From: Siphonodentalium dalli
Taxonomy: Eukaryota; Mollusca; Scaphopoda; Gadilida; Siphonodentaliidae
Assembly (NCBI GenBank): GCA_032622095.1
Contig: CP136067.1
Location: 180,208,556-180,272,555, forward strand
DNA: 64,000 nt
Direction of reading: 5' to 3'
Shown: positions 33,604 to 43,992 of the stretch, piece after piece
Position numbering within the stretch: the first letter of the stretch is position 1
Layout: each line of letters opens with the position of its first letter
Notes under the pieces: generated by a model
Database searches by the model: none
The model's input: only the letters and a program-made list of their open reading frames with translations
What the model was told of the DNA's origin: nothing
Position numbers and translations under genes: made by a program

Positions 33604-33825
33604 TTATAACTTTTGAGTTTTATTAAATGAGATATATTGGTGCATACGTTCTAAATTCTTTCCAAATTTTGTAAAACCGTTCCGGGCCACAGCTCTCAGC
33701 CATAAATTTATGACAAGTGAACGAGGAACCTGGTATATGCCAAAAAATTGGATCATTGTTCCATTAATTTTCACCCATATTTTCATATGCTTTGCATCTT
33801 CCCTCTTCTTTTTCTTGTCATCCAT
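33604..33825 (-). CDS. Hypothetical 73-residue frame, possibly a THAP-like remnant
   Basis: ATG-started frame with a basic N-terminus (MDDKKKKREDAKHMKIWVK). Residues 29-60 (YQVPRSLVINLWLRAVARNG...) faintly recall the 'Pro ... Trp ... Ala ... Arg' core of THAP DNA-binding domains found in some transposases, but the zinc-binding Cys and His residues are not visible. It sits inside a family L unit, where other copies have no matching frame. Likely a decayed piece or chance. Confidence 0.2.
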   Translation of the reverse strand: MDDKKKKREDAKHMKIWVKINGTMIQFFGIYQVPRSLVINLWLRAVARNGFTKFGKNLERMHQYISFNKTQKL

Positions 33826-34160
33826 ACATTTGGTACCAACTTCACTTTGTGATAAATTGTTATATGCTTAATTGGATTCAGGCTATTTTTCTTTCAGATT
33901 ATCCTAATTTGACATATCAAAAAGCTTTCGAGCCATCAGGCAGCATTTCATTATAACTTTTTACTGTCATCCCGGGAAGCTAGGTGTGATTTTCGCTAAC
34001 CCTACATGGTGTGTTACCTGGTCAGACCCTAACTTACCACTTATTGGTTACCTATAAAACAATGATATGTGAAAGTTGAACACTTCCCATAACAGACCAA
34101 GGAAAACAACGATCTGAAAACATCTACGTCTAAATTATTTCTCGAAGGGGATATTGCCCT

Positions 34161-34950
34161 TTAACCCATTCTTGACATTCATTGATGAGTAGTTCCCTTA
34201 CATCGGGAAATGTTCATATAATAAGTTCAATAACCGACAATATTATCTTAACATTTCCCTTCTCATGGGAGTCATAGCAATCCTTCTGCACTTCTATTAT
34301 CTTTTCGCTTGCCTGTCGTGTGCCCATTATCCCTGGACACCCCTCCAAATGAATACTTGACTATTCCAATGTATACTTTATTAACTGAGTGGCATAATCC
34401 ATTTAATATAGAAAGGATTAGATCGTGCCATGAATATCTACTATGGCTAACGCCCGTATAGAGATCATATTCCACCAGTACAAAACCTGGGAACTTTTTG
34501 AAGTTTTGAAAGGGAACCTTATAAAATCGAAAACATAACGCGGGGAATATATTTCTTAGTGATTATCTGTTTCTTAATATGGTACTTCACTATACTTGAA
34601 TGTCCCAACTCGAAATTGCATGTTTTTTGGTGACTTTTGAGAGCCGATATCGCAATAAACTGTCAACTAATTGCCCAGGAAAATTCCATAATTGTAAGAA
34701 ACGCAAACCAAAATCGCTCACAAAGTCACTTTAATCGTGAAATTTAGAGTTGGACCTTCACCTACAGTGAAGTACAATATTAAGAAAGAGATAATAACAC
34801 AGAAATATATTCCCTTTGTTATTTGTTCGATTTTATAAGGTTCCCTGTCAAAACTGTCAAAAAAGTTCCCAGGTTTTGTACTGATGGAATATGATCTCTA
34901 CGGGCGTTAGCCATAGTAGAGATTCGTGGTATGATCTAAGAAAGGGTTAA
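34161..34950 (+). mobile_element. 790-bp TTAA element with ~220-bp inner inverted arms
   Basis: TTAACCC(A/T)TTCTT ends with TTAA at 34161-34164 and 34947-34950. Inner arms about 34434-34650 and 34688-34925 are inverse: CTACTATGGCTAACGCCCGT, GAGATCATATTCCACCAGTA, CAAAACCTGGGAACTTTTT and GGGAACCTTATAAAATCGAA. The family L empty site at 25077 (GTCCTTTAAATAGTGTTCGTC) shows one TTAA where this element has two. A relative of the inner arm lies at 45890-46040. Confidence 0.75.
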
Positions 34951-35383
34951 ATATCGTTGATCCATTGCAGTTACCACTAAGCTGCACCGCGCCATAAAGA
35001 AATTGGAATTGGGCGCGACATAAAAGGATTTCATATGAGGGAATGAACGCGGTATATCATCTTCCACATAGTCTCATTTGCCAGAACAACATGGATAATT
35101 CAATGAAGAGAGTGTCGCAGAGTGTTTGGTTTATCGTCCGCGTCCCCCTTGTCACATTAGGAAGCATAATGGATTTACAAGTTGTTGTGAGTACTGTCTG
35201 TGTTTGGTTTGGAAGGACGTAAGTCATCAATTAACGGATATCGAGGTCTGGTAATGTGGGCAAACCAAACATCGTGTGTGCCAAATTAATGACGATATCA
35301 CGAGGGTCTATATTCTCAATAGTGGCCGCGATGGATTTGATCTGGGTGACACGACATGGACAAAGTTGTTGTCGGTCACACGA

Positions 35384-36031
35384 CATTTCTTGCACTGGTT
35401 CACATAAATTTGCCCGAATTAATAGAGTTACCAAACCACTAGAACTTATAGTTCTGGTTTCTTGTTATGTCGCCGTCATCTAATCTGGGTGACACGACAT
35501 TTGTGACCCGCCATATCAAATCCAGTCGTAAGTCTGGATTGTTTTACCCTGTGCCAATGCATTCTCTTATATATGCGAGTCGACCATATATAAGAGAATG
35601 CATTGGCCTAACAATTTTTTATAATTTTTTTTAAATAAATGTTTCTTACAATTTTTAGGACATAAAATAAAAAAACATCCATTACCCTGCAGGGAGCCCC
35701 ACACATACATGTATATAGAATCATGTAGAAGAGTGTCGTCTGTTCATGTTTGTTTGGGGCTCTGTATGGGTGAAATTATAAAATTGTTAAAGAATACAAG
35801 AAAAAATTATTAAAATTGTTAGGCCAATGCATTCTCTTATATATGCGAGGCGACCTATGGTCTACTCGCATATATAAGAGAATGCATTGGCACAGGGTAA
35901 ACTTACGACTGGATTTGATATGGCGGGTCACATTTCTTGCGCTGGTTCACATAAATTTGCCCGAATTAATAGAGTAACCAAACCACTAGAACTTAGTTCT
36001 GGTTTCTTGTTATGTCGCCGTCATCTAATCC
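35384..36031 (+). repeat. ~110-bp direct duplication flanking B4
   Basis: The block ATTTCTTGCACTGGTTCACA ... GTCGCCGTCATCTAATC occurs at 35383-35485 and 35932-36031 with few changes. Copy B4 sits between, flanked by ATTT that also starts each block. Family L ends before this. Confidence 0.75.
35503..35931 (+). mobile_element. Family B MITE, copy B4
   Basis: Standard ends with ATTT duplicated (35499-35502, 35932-35935). The first hairpin is shortened to 55 bp (35553-35607) by loss of the TAGGTCGCCTCGC side; the second is intact apart from one base (35823-35891). The right inner segment has lost most of the TCGGGATTTTTTT run. Confidence 0.8.
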
Positions 36032-36045
36032 AGGTCCTTGGCTGT

Positions 36046-36420
36046 TAAAGACATACAATCCGATGGTCCTCATATCATCATATTCCAACAACAAGAACAA
36101 CATTTCTTGAAATGTCGCTTCAGCTATCGGAATCGATTAGTTGCCAAAACATAATGCTGACCACTGTCAACTATAGTATAAAATTGCCCAAACAGTGTTA
36201 TATATCAACGTTTTGTTCAACGCAATTTGGTCATCGTCGAATATTTACCAGGCCGCCAAACATTCGAAGTGGTGAAAAATAACAGATTTCAAGACTCGAA
36301 ATATGATTACTCTGGGTTTTGATGGGTGGGTTCCTCGACTCAAATCTAATATCTTTTACACCCGAAGCCGAAGAAATGGTAATTCAGGGGCGTTAAATGA
36401 GATAATTTTAAACATACAAT
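36046..36420 (-). repeat. Family F copy F4 (inverse)
   Basis: Inverse of F1/F5: ACAATCCGATGGTCC, CAACAACAAGAACAACATTT, ATCGGAATCGATTAGTTGCC, TCAACGTTTTGTTCAACG, GGTTCCTCGACTCAAATC, CCGAAGCCGAAGAAATGG. Confidence 0.7.
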
Positions 36421-36446
36421 AAACCGAGTTGGAAAATAAGACGCCG

Positions 36447-36530
36447 AATCCACCCCTGCATGACCCTGCTAAGTTTCTATAATGTTCGAATCCACCCCTG
36501 CATGACCCTGCTAAGTTTCTATAATGTTGA
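36447..36530. repeat. 42-bp tandem duplication
   Basis: CGAATCCACCCCTGCATGAC with CCTGCTAAGTTTCTATAATG occurs twice in tandem without change. Confidence 0.9.
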
Positions 36531-37000
36531 TGGGTCCAGTTGCATTGGCTGTGATGTTGGTGGTGGTGTATGATGTCAATAAAAAGTATAGTGTTTTCTA
36601 ATAAATTGCAATTTTAGAGACCTTTGGATAACCTGAATAATTCAAAGAATTTTTTCTGGAAGAACCTTTCGGGAACATATATGAATATACTATTCTGGCA
36701 ATGACTGTGCTTGTTATTGTCGACCACAATCAAGATGGTTCTTCGCATCATTTTTACACCATATTTTTTCTTGAATGTTTCATTCTGACACCGCATGGCT
36801 GTTCCTTGAATAGCTGGTATTAGCCGAAGACCGTGAGAGAGAAATGACTCTACTTTTGATTTAAAACATCACTTTGCCCCACCAACACCATATGGCTAAC
36901 TCAGCAGCACCACTTGACCAGGGGTGAAATCCTACTTGACAACATAAAACATTGTTTGTAGACTTTATGCGCTCGAACTTAATTATCACATACCTATATA
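36531..37000. other. No recognisable feature
   Basis: Unique AT-rich sequence; a Lys/Phe-rich 60-codon frame on the minus strand (36614-36796) is not supported. Confidence 0.35.
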
Positions 37001-37225
37001 TTAACCCTTGCGTGGCAGGAGCTGCGCTTGTGCAACGTTAAACGTTAAAAATCCTGTTCCAGTGCATTATCTTATATATGCGAGTCTCCCATAGGGAGCT
37101 CGCATATATAAGACAATGCACTGGCTTACAAGGTCAAGGTATATATTTTTAGGCCAATTTATTCTCGTATATATGCGATGCTCCAATGAGAGACTCGCAT
37201 ATATAACAGAATGGATCAATATGAC
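37001..37225 (-). mobile_element. Family C element, inverse, copy C4
   Basis: Starts TTAACCCTTGCGTGGCAGGA then GCTGCGCTTGTGCAACGTTAA, which is the inverse of the right part of C1/C2. Two divergent hairpins (about 37057-37128, 37157-37222) follow. The far end is missing. It lies just upstream of the family G copy that carries A4. Confidence 0.6.
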
Positions 37226-37286
37226 CTTATTAGGTGTTGAATTGTTGTCATGCGTCCAAAAAGTCATAAAACAGACTATTATTAAA

Positions 37287-38035
37287 GACATATTATGGAC
37301 TTGTTCGGGTGCGTTAACCCTTTACCCAACAGAACGGCCCTGCTCCAATGCATTCTCTTATATATGCGAGTCGACCATAGGTCGCCTCTCATATATAAGA
37401 GAATGCATTGGCTTAACACATTAAAAATTATAAAATTGTTAAAGAATGTAAGAAAAAATGGTGAAAAGTGTTAAAAAAAGATTTTTTTTAGGCCAATGCA
37501 TTCTCTTATATATGCGAGGCGACCTATGGTCGACTCGCATATATAAGAGAATGCATTGGCACAGGGCATAACTGTAACTATCACAATGTGGTCAAGGAGC
37601 CGGTTCCAATGATATCCATATTTGTATGGTTCTATTGAGACAGACCGAAGATAAGTTAGGCTGTTGAAGCTTTATTTGGCCGGGTTTGGCCGGTTTGTTG
37701 GATAAAGGGTTAAATTGATAAGTTAGTAGTCAGGCGCTATGCCAACATGGGGGATGTAGCAATCAATTAACATTGTCGAAAATTTCAAAGAAATCGACCA
37801 TACCACTCCATAGAAAACATCGTCTGAACTACGCTCAATATTTACATCTCGATTCGGGACGAAAATATCAGCGATAAACTAACACAAATGATTTCGCCAT
37901 CGAGAGTCATTGCATTTAGTTAATATATAATTATGGCGGTGTGTGTTGTCAATTTTTGATTAATATTCGTGAAAAATAAATACTTTGAGCAAGATTATTC
38001 TCAATTTATATTTGATCGCCCTACCGGTGATGAAC
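37287..38035 (-). repeat. Family G copy interrupted by A4
   Basis: TTAAAGACATATTATGGACT then TGTTCGGGTGCG precede A4; TTGATAAGTTAGTAGTCAGG and the rest of G follow it. The 51699 copy reads the same segment uninterrupted (GGACTTGCTCGGGTGCATGA...GACAAGTTAGTACTC). Confidence 0.8.
37314..37713 (+). mobile_element. Family A MITE, copy A4
   Basis: 400 bp, TTAA ends, hairpins at about 37344-37412 and 37492-37560. Small changes: TGCTCCAATG and CTCTCATATATAAG in the first hairpin, GTTGGATAAAGGG in the right end. Inserted into family G. Confidence 0.85.
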
Positions 38036-38700
38036 ATAAATTGTATACATGTAGTACGTAGTCCTATAACCCTAAGACAATTACATTAGAAAATTGGATT
38101 CGACAGAAAGCATGACACACATGTCAGCCGTTGGAGATGTCCACATTGAACGTGCAACTGCACACCCCTTGGAACATACCGAATATCCAAGTATGTGAAA
38201 TTCCATTTGCTCCACATCGCGTGAAGGTTGGACATTTCTAATTTGTATTTCAAGCTCTAGCTGTTGTACAACTCCAAACTGATACCAACCCTATGGTTGC
38301 AAATGTCCAAATGATAACCGAAAGTCGGTGAAGGTGGGAATATGTTCGACATTTGGCCTAAAACAACGAATTCCACTTTAAGTATGCTGGCTGTGATATC
38401 AAACTATCATCCCAATTTCAGCACAACTTTGGTTTAATATTCCCATGAAATTTCTAACTATTGATAATAGTTAGGGAGACACAATCATCCCATCCCCATG
38501 ACATACCTACACTTACATGTGTGTAGTACATACACAAAGTGACACCGATAATTCGACTTTTTTACAGATGCATTGCCAAATTAACGTGACAATTTGCAGT
38601 GATATTTGACATACATTATATATGGGAACTCATCATGAATACGTGATGTATCAACGTTTTTCATGGATAAAATAATATTTTCATATTAATATCTCACTTT
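38036..38700. other. No recognisable feature
   Basis: Unique sequence. No frame or repeat that I can support. Confidence 0.35.
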
Positions 38701-38925
38701 TTATTGATATTTGACAGCTTGGCAGTATTTATAAACACGCGATCTTGTATTTGTTTTTCCAGATACATTGAAAATTCGCATCTGAATAAACGTTATCTCT
38801 ACTCCGTACTGACTGTTATGTTCGAAAAATATTGGTACTATCTTTGTCATACATTTTCGCATCTGTTCGATAAAACCGCCCCAAGTTAACCATGCTCGAT
38901 TGTAGATCTGTAGATTCTTTCCCAC
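38701..38925 (-). CDS. Hypothetical frame downstream of a membrane-protein candidate
   Basis: Open frame reading TKYVGKNLQIYNRAWLTWGG before the internal Met and onward for 74 codons. It follows the frame at 38956-39267 on the same strand and could be its next exon, but I see no clear donor and acceptor joining them. Aromatic and basic residues are frequent; no domain recognised. Confidence 0.15.
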   Translation of the reverse strand: MGKNLQIYNRAWLTWGGFIEQMRKCMTKIVPIFFEHNSQYGVEITFIQMRIFNVSGKTNTRSRVYKYCQAVKYQ

Positions 38926-38955
38926 GTATTTAGTAAATGTTATATTACAGAAATA

Positions 38956-39267
38956 TCAATCAGTTGAGCTAATTTGCTCCAAAATATCTCCCACGGTGCT
39001 CGTGAAACTGGAAATTTGACAAAACGCGTCATGGTCATAAAAATAGTTAAAATATAAGAAAATATAAATACTAAATATAAATAAAATAACCATTGTCTCT
39101 TCCATTCCATGCCTGATCGACAATGCAAATTTGATAACAAATATAACGATTATAGACAGATGGCTGAATGCAATGTTGACACGTTTTATCTTCCGAACTG
39201 AGTTTATCCTCCGGACTGGCGGAAGTCGATTACGGGGCGTGATTGTGCTATAATCGTATATCTTCAT
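38956..39267 (-). CDS. Candidate small membrane protein
   Basis: 103 codons from an ATG at 39267 (MKIYDYSTITPRNRLPPVRR). After a basic segment (RRINSVRKIKR) come two hydrophobic helices: about residues 34-49 (HLSIIVIFVIKFAL) and 58-75 (MVILFIFSIYIFLYF), then a polar tail. The shape could be part of a polytopic receptor or a short two-helix protein. AT-rich DNA favours Ile/Phe/Tyr-rich chance frames, which lowers confidence. The frame is open 15 codons further upstream; no promoter or splice site is clear. Confidence 0.25.
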   Translation of the reverse strand: MKIYDYSTITPRNRLPPVRRINSVRKIKRVNIAFSHLSIIVIFVIKFALSIRHGMEETMVILFIFSIYIFLYFNYFYDHDAFCQISSFTSTVGDILEQISSTD

Positions 39268-39312
39268 TTGGCTAAACGCAGATGCTATAATAGATGTGAA
39301 TTGGAATAGCAA

Positions 39313-39635
39313 ACAAATATAGGACGGATGGGGAGAATGAAACAGATACTGGGATATGAGAGGGCATTATCCTTGTCTGGATATTTAGATCAAAATAGAG
39401 TATTCCTCTCCTCTATAAAGTCCCATGGGTAAATTAGCACAAAAGTTAACTCATTGTGTTATATCTTAGTGGTGTGGTGTCAAATTTGTACTTTTATATT
39501 ATACTTTTAGCGCGTTTATGTTCCTAGATACGAAAACACAAGATATAATGGCAGATTCATTGTACGGCATTCTTTGTATTTTTGCATAAAAAGTTTCCAC
39601 AAATGTCAATCTTTCTGACTTTAATCATGCATTAT
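39313..39635. other. No recognisable feature
   Basis: Unique AT-rich sequence. Confidence 0.35.
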
Positions 39636-40100
39636 CCTAATTAACGCTCCCAAATTACTATTTTTTGGCTTCGGGGGTAAAAAATATTTGATTCTAGTCG
39701 AGGAACCCACCCATCAAAGCTCAGAGTGATCAGATATCGATTTTTGAAGTATGTTATTTCACGAGATGTGCAATTATTTGTGGCCCACAAAACAGTCGTT
39801 AAACCGACGTTCTCGGAAAAAAATTCGGATGAAGATGGATAACTCTAAAATCAAGTGGTAATACGGCCAAATTTCGTGAAGCTCAAGTGATAATATACGG
39901 CCATATTTCGTTGAACAAAATGTTGATAAATAACACGTTTTGGGAAATTTGATACCGCAGTTGACAGTGGTTAGCATTATTTTGTTGCAGTTAATCGAAT
40001 ATGATAACTAAAGCGTATTTTGAAGAAATGTTGTTGTTGTTGTTGTTGTTGTATCTTGATAATATGGGGACCGTCTGGTCGGATTGAGTACCTTTAAGAA
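39636..40100 (+). repeat. Family F copy F5
   Basis: Blocks ACGCTCCCAAATTACTATTT, GAGGAACCCACCCATCAAAG, GATGAAGATGGATAACTCTA, TGATAAATAACACGTTTTGG, (GTT)n and GTCGGATTGAGTACC in family order. An interior segment (AAGTGGTAATACGGCCAAAT / AAGTGATAATATACGGCCAT) is itself an internal duplication. Confidence 0.8.
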
Positions 40101-40182
40101 ATTTAAGAATTTTGAAACACTAAACAACAAAACGTTTGTAATGAGGCCTGTGGAAATGATTTGCCGTTTGGATCAGTATATA

Positions 40183-40570
40183 AGGGCGCGTTCACACACT
40201 TGCAAGTTTGCACGTTATGTTTTGCAGGCATTTCTTCATAGCAAACCACACGGTGCCAAATATGAACAGAAACGTGGACATAACATGCAAACATACGAAA
40301 GCAAACTACATGAGAAGTAACATTTCTAACATACTGACATTTGCCTTCAAATACATTGATTGATTCTTGTGAGATAATTGCATGCTATTTACAGGCACAT
40401 TCCGTGAGCACCGTTACAAGTGGAACTGCATAAAAAAAATTCGCAAGTTGGCTGTGGTGCAGATGCATTTTTTATGCTAGTTTTCGTTCATATTCTGGCA
40501 CCATATCGTTTTCTACGACGAAATGCCCGCAAACCATACCATGCAAACTTGCCAGTGTGTGAACATACCT
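40183..40570. mobile_element. 388-bp Harbinger-like MITE
   Basis: Left AGGGCGCGTTCACACACTTG and right CACTGG...GTGTGTGAACATACCT are inverse; pairing continues inward through CAAGTTTGCA, GCAGGCATTTC and GGTGCCA for ~90 bp. ATA flanks both ends (40180-40182, 40571-40573). No frame supported. Confidence 0.55.
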
Positions 40571-40573
40571 ATA

Positions 40574-41699
40574 ATACGCCAACGAAAAGGTGGGTGTTAT
40601 TGCTGTAAGAATAATCTCAATCGAGATTGATAAGATAGTTAGATTTGATTTCAATCAAGTCGTCATGTATAAGAAACACAATTGAGACACACTTAAAGAC
40701 TCGGGTGGCCTTGGTTGTTGGTTATAATTTAGAAATAAAAGTTACCAAATTATGAAAATATCCTCAAGAATATACTAATATTATAGTATAATGATAGTAT
40801 GAATACGATAGTTTCCACAAAACACACTTTGAATGAGCCGGGCGTTTGTTTACATACAACCCATAAAGAGTGGGCGATAAGCAAAACACTCAACGCTGTG
40901 GTGATTTTTCGGGAGATTGATTCATTGTGACCCATTCAACACCAAAAATATTGAGTGGCGAGTATTAGCAAGCGCTATAACTATATGTTGTAAACAACAT
41001 GGAACAGTTTTAACCAAAGTTCACTTGGTGAGATCTCTCCGGTGTTTAGTGTTTTTTGTATCGCACACTCTTTACGTACTGTTTTGTAACATGACATGGC
41101 TTTTGTTTGTTTACTAACACTGCGTACGTTCTTGACAATAACATGCTATTTATACGATATTTATGATTGGTATCAAACTCCAGGCATAGTTATCTCCCAT
41201 CGCTCTGAGATACCACTGCCATAAGGACATTTGGTAAGGATTTCTTACGTGTTCTTAGTTCTTATATTTTATTTTTAAAATTGTCGATGTCTGGCTCAGT
41301 TCATATTGTTCTTATAAATACCGAAAGAATTACGATAATTGCAAACTTTTGGTGATCAAAATAAGACAATAGGTGACTAAATATAGTTCCGACGATATGT
41401 AAAAATAGATGTATCGGTCCGCAAAGTACCATCCTTGTGGCAGTGCGATATCGCAGTGATAACGTAGAGGGCGCTGCATGGATTGGTATAAGAACAAAAT
41501 ATGTCTATATTTTAATATTCTTTCTGTTTATGGTGGTTTTAACAGATGTGAATATTTTGAGAGAAATATCCATCGCGAAGGCCATCGGTATATAAAATAC
41601 CACAATTTCAAGTAAAATAGAACATTGCGCGTGACATTGTTGATAACAGGGCTGGTGGATTAGCTCAACAATGTAAATGAATATAGTTATATCATGGGG
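40574..41699. other. No gene; faint element J remnant
   Basis: ATTTTAATATTCTTTCTG and GTGAATATTT near 41508-41555 match the right side of element J (8855-8915); TTGGTATAAGAACAAAAT near 41481 matches its left side in inverse. The rest is unassigned. Confidence 0.35.
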
Positions 41700-43751
41700 T
41701 GGGGTGGGTGGCAATATAGGTATATAGGTAGTACCATATAAGATGGGTGGGTACTACCTATATACGAGCGCCTGCGGCGCATAAGATACTATGGGTGGCG
41801 GGATGGGGTGGTGGGTGGGTACTACCTATATACGATATAGTATCTTATGCGCCACATGCGCTCGTATATAGGTGGTACCCACCCAACATCCCTTCATCAC
41901 ATCCCATCCCGCCACCCATAGTATCATAGTAGATGGGTGGGTACTACCTATATGCGAGCGCCTGAGGCGCATAATATACTATGGGTGGCGGGATGGGATG
42001 ATGGGTGGGTACTACCTATATACGAGCGCCTGCGGCGCATAAGATACTATGGGTGGCGGGATGGGGTGGTGAGTGGGTACTACCTATATACGAGCGCCTA
42101 TATAGGTAGTACCCACTCACCGCCCATCCCGCCACACATAGTATCTTATGCGCCGCAGGGGCTCGTATATAGGTAGTACCCACCCACCATCCCATCCCGC
42201 CACCCATAGTATCTTATGCGCCGCAGGCGCTCGTATATAGGTAGTACCCACCCATCATATATGGTACTACCTATATACAAGCGCCTGCGGCGCATAGGAT
42301 GCCATGGGTGGCGGGTTGGGGTGGTGGGTTGGTACTACCTATAAATATACGAGCGCCTGCGGCTCATAAGATACTATGGGTGGCGGGATGGGATGATGGG
42401 TGGGTACTACCTATATACGAGCGCCTGCGGTGCATAAGATACTATCGGTGGCGGGATGGGATGATGGGTGGGTACTACCTACATACGAGCGCCTGCGGCG
42501 CATAAGATACTATGGGTGGCGGGATGGGATGGTGGGTGGGTACTACCTATATACGAGCGCCTGCGGCGCATAAGATATTACGGGTAGCGGGGTGGGATGA
42601 TGGGTGGGTACTACCTATATACGAGCGCCTGCGGCGCATAAGATACTATGGGTGGCGGGATGGGGTGGTGGGTGGGTACTACCTATATACCAGCGCCTGC
42701 GGCGCATAAGACACTATGGTTGGCGGGATGGGATGGGATGGGATGGGATGGGATGGGATGGGATGGGATGGGATGGGATGGGATGGGATGGGATGGGATG
42801 GGATGGGATGGGATGGGATGGGATGGGATGGGATGATGGGATGATGGGTGGGGTACTACCTATATACGAGCGCCTGCGGCGCATAAGATACTATGGGTGG
42901 CGGGATGGGGTGTATATAGGCATATAGGTAGTACCCACCCACACCCCCATCCCGCCACCCATAGTATCTTATGCGCCGCAGGCGCTCGTATATAGGTAGT
43001 ATAGGTATATAGGTAGTACTACCTATATACGAGCGCCTGTGGCGCATAAGAAACTATGGGTGGCGGGATGGGGTGGGTGGGTACTACCTATATACGAGCG
43101 CCTGTGCGCATAAGATACTATGGGTGGCGGGATGGGATGATGGGTACTACCTATATACGAGCGCCTGCGGCGCATCATATACTATATCCTATATAGGTAG
43201 TACCCACCCACCATCCCATCCCGCCACCATGGTATCTTATGCTCCACAGGCGCTCGTATATAGGTAGTACCCACCCACCACCCCATCCCGCCACCCATAG
43301 TTTCGTATGCGCCGCAGGCGCTCGTATATAGGTAGTACCTATATACGAGCGCCTGCGGCGCATAAGATACTATGGATGGCGGCATGGGGTGGTGGGTTGG
43401 TACTACCTATATATATACGAGCGCCTGCGGCGCATAAGATACTATGGGCGGCGGGATGGGATGATGGGTGGGTACTACCTATATACGAGCGCCTGCGGCG
43501 CATAAGATATTATGGGTGGCGGGATGGGTGATGGGTGGGTACTACCTACATACGAGCGCCTGCGGCGCATAAGATACTATGGGTGGCGGGATGGGATGGT
43601 GGGTGGGTACTACCTATATACGAGCGCCTGCGGCGCATAAGATATTATGGGTGGCGGGATGGGTGATGGGTGTGTACTACCTATATACGAGCGCCTGCGG
43701 CGCATAAGATACTATGGGTGGCGGGATGGGGTGGTGGGTGGGTACTACCTA
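41700..43751. repeat. 68-bp G-rich satellite, block 1
   Basis: Unit about 68 bp: TACTACCTATATACGAGCGC, CTGCGGCGCATAAGATACTA, TGGGTGGCGGGATGGGATGA, TGGGTGGG. Units occur in both orientations, making internal palindromes (for example around 42088-42110). GGG-runs in each unit fit a G-quadruplex motif. A (GGGAT)n microsatellite lies at 42725-42835. Frames read through it in every direction and are not genes. Confidence 0.9.
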
Positions 43752-43992
43752 CACTGCTAAAAATTTGAAGATATATAAACGTGTCACATGTTTTATTAAA
43801 ATTGGTAGTGTTTATAAATATACGGATCATGTGTTTATTTGTAACAAATGAAAACGCTAGTGTTTATAATAAAACACTCGACATGTTTTAAACAGTTGCA
43901 TTACTATCTTCGACAGTGCAGCACTGTAATTTAAAATCTGAATACAATTGTCCAATTTATTAATTCAACTACAAATTAACTTTAAAATAAAT
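43752..43992 (+). mobile_element. Duplicated left end of the CACTG element
   Basis: CACTGCTAAAAATTTGAAGA onward, 1208 bp before the matching left end at 44960. It has no right end of its own and arose by the segmental duplication, not by transposition. Confidence 0.8.

Larger units (their letters stand above)
23690..35220 (+). repeat. Decayed ~1.1-kb tandem repeat (family L) riddled with insertions
   Basis: The same ordered blocks recur: GCCAAGCGTGATTA (23737, 26423, 30507), GTGCAAAGACTGTCTG (24858, 26509, 32897), GTTACCACTAA (25092, 34967 and relatives), TTGGAATTGG with GACATAAAA (25129, 34996), GCGATATATCATC (28673, 32546) and CATAGTCTCATTTGCC (25191, 28695, 32735, 35076). After removing inserted elements the last two comparable spacings are about 1.0-1.1 kb. 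No frame persists between copies. It reads as an old satellite or tandem duplication later colonised by E2, the GGACGTTTC element, a Harbinger-like element, B2, B3, a LINE tail, A3 and the 34161 element. Confidence 0.6.

Noticed and set aside
38036-38700. Possible regulatory or coding content upstream of the membrane-protein candidate
   Set aside because: No conserved motif, repeat or frame could be supported.
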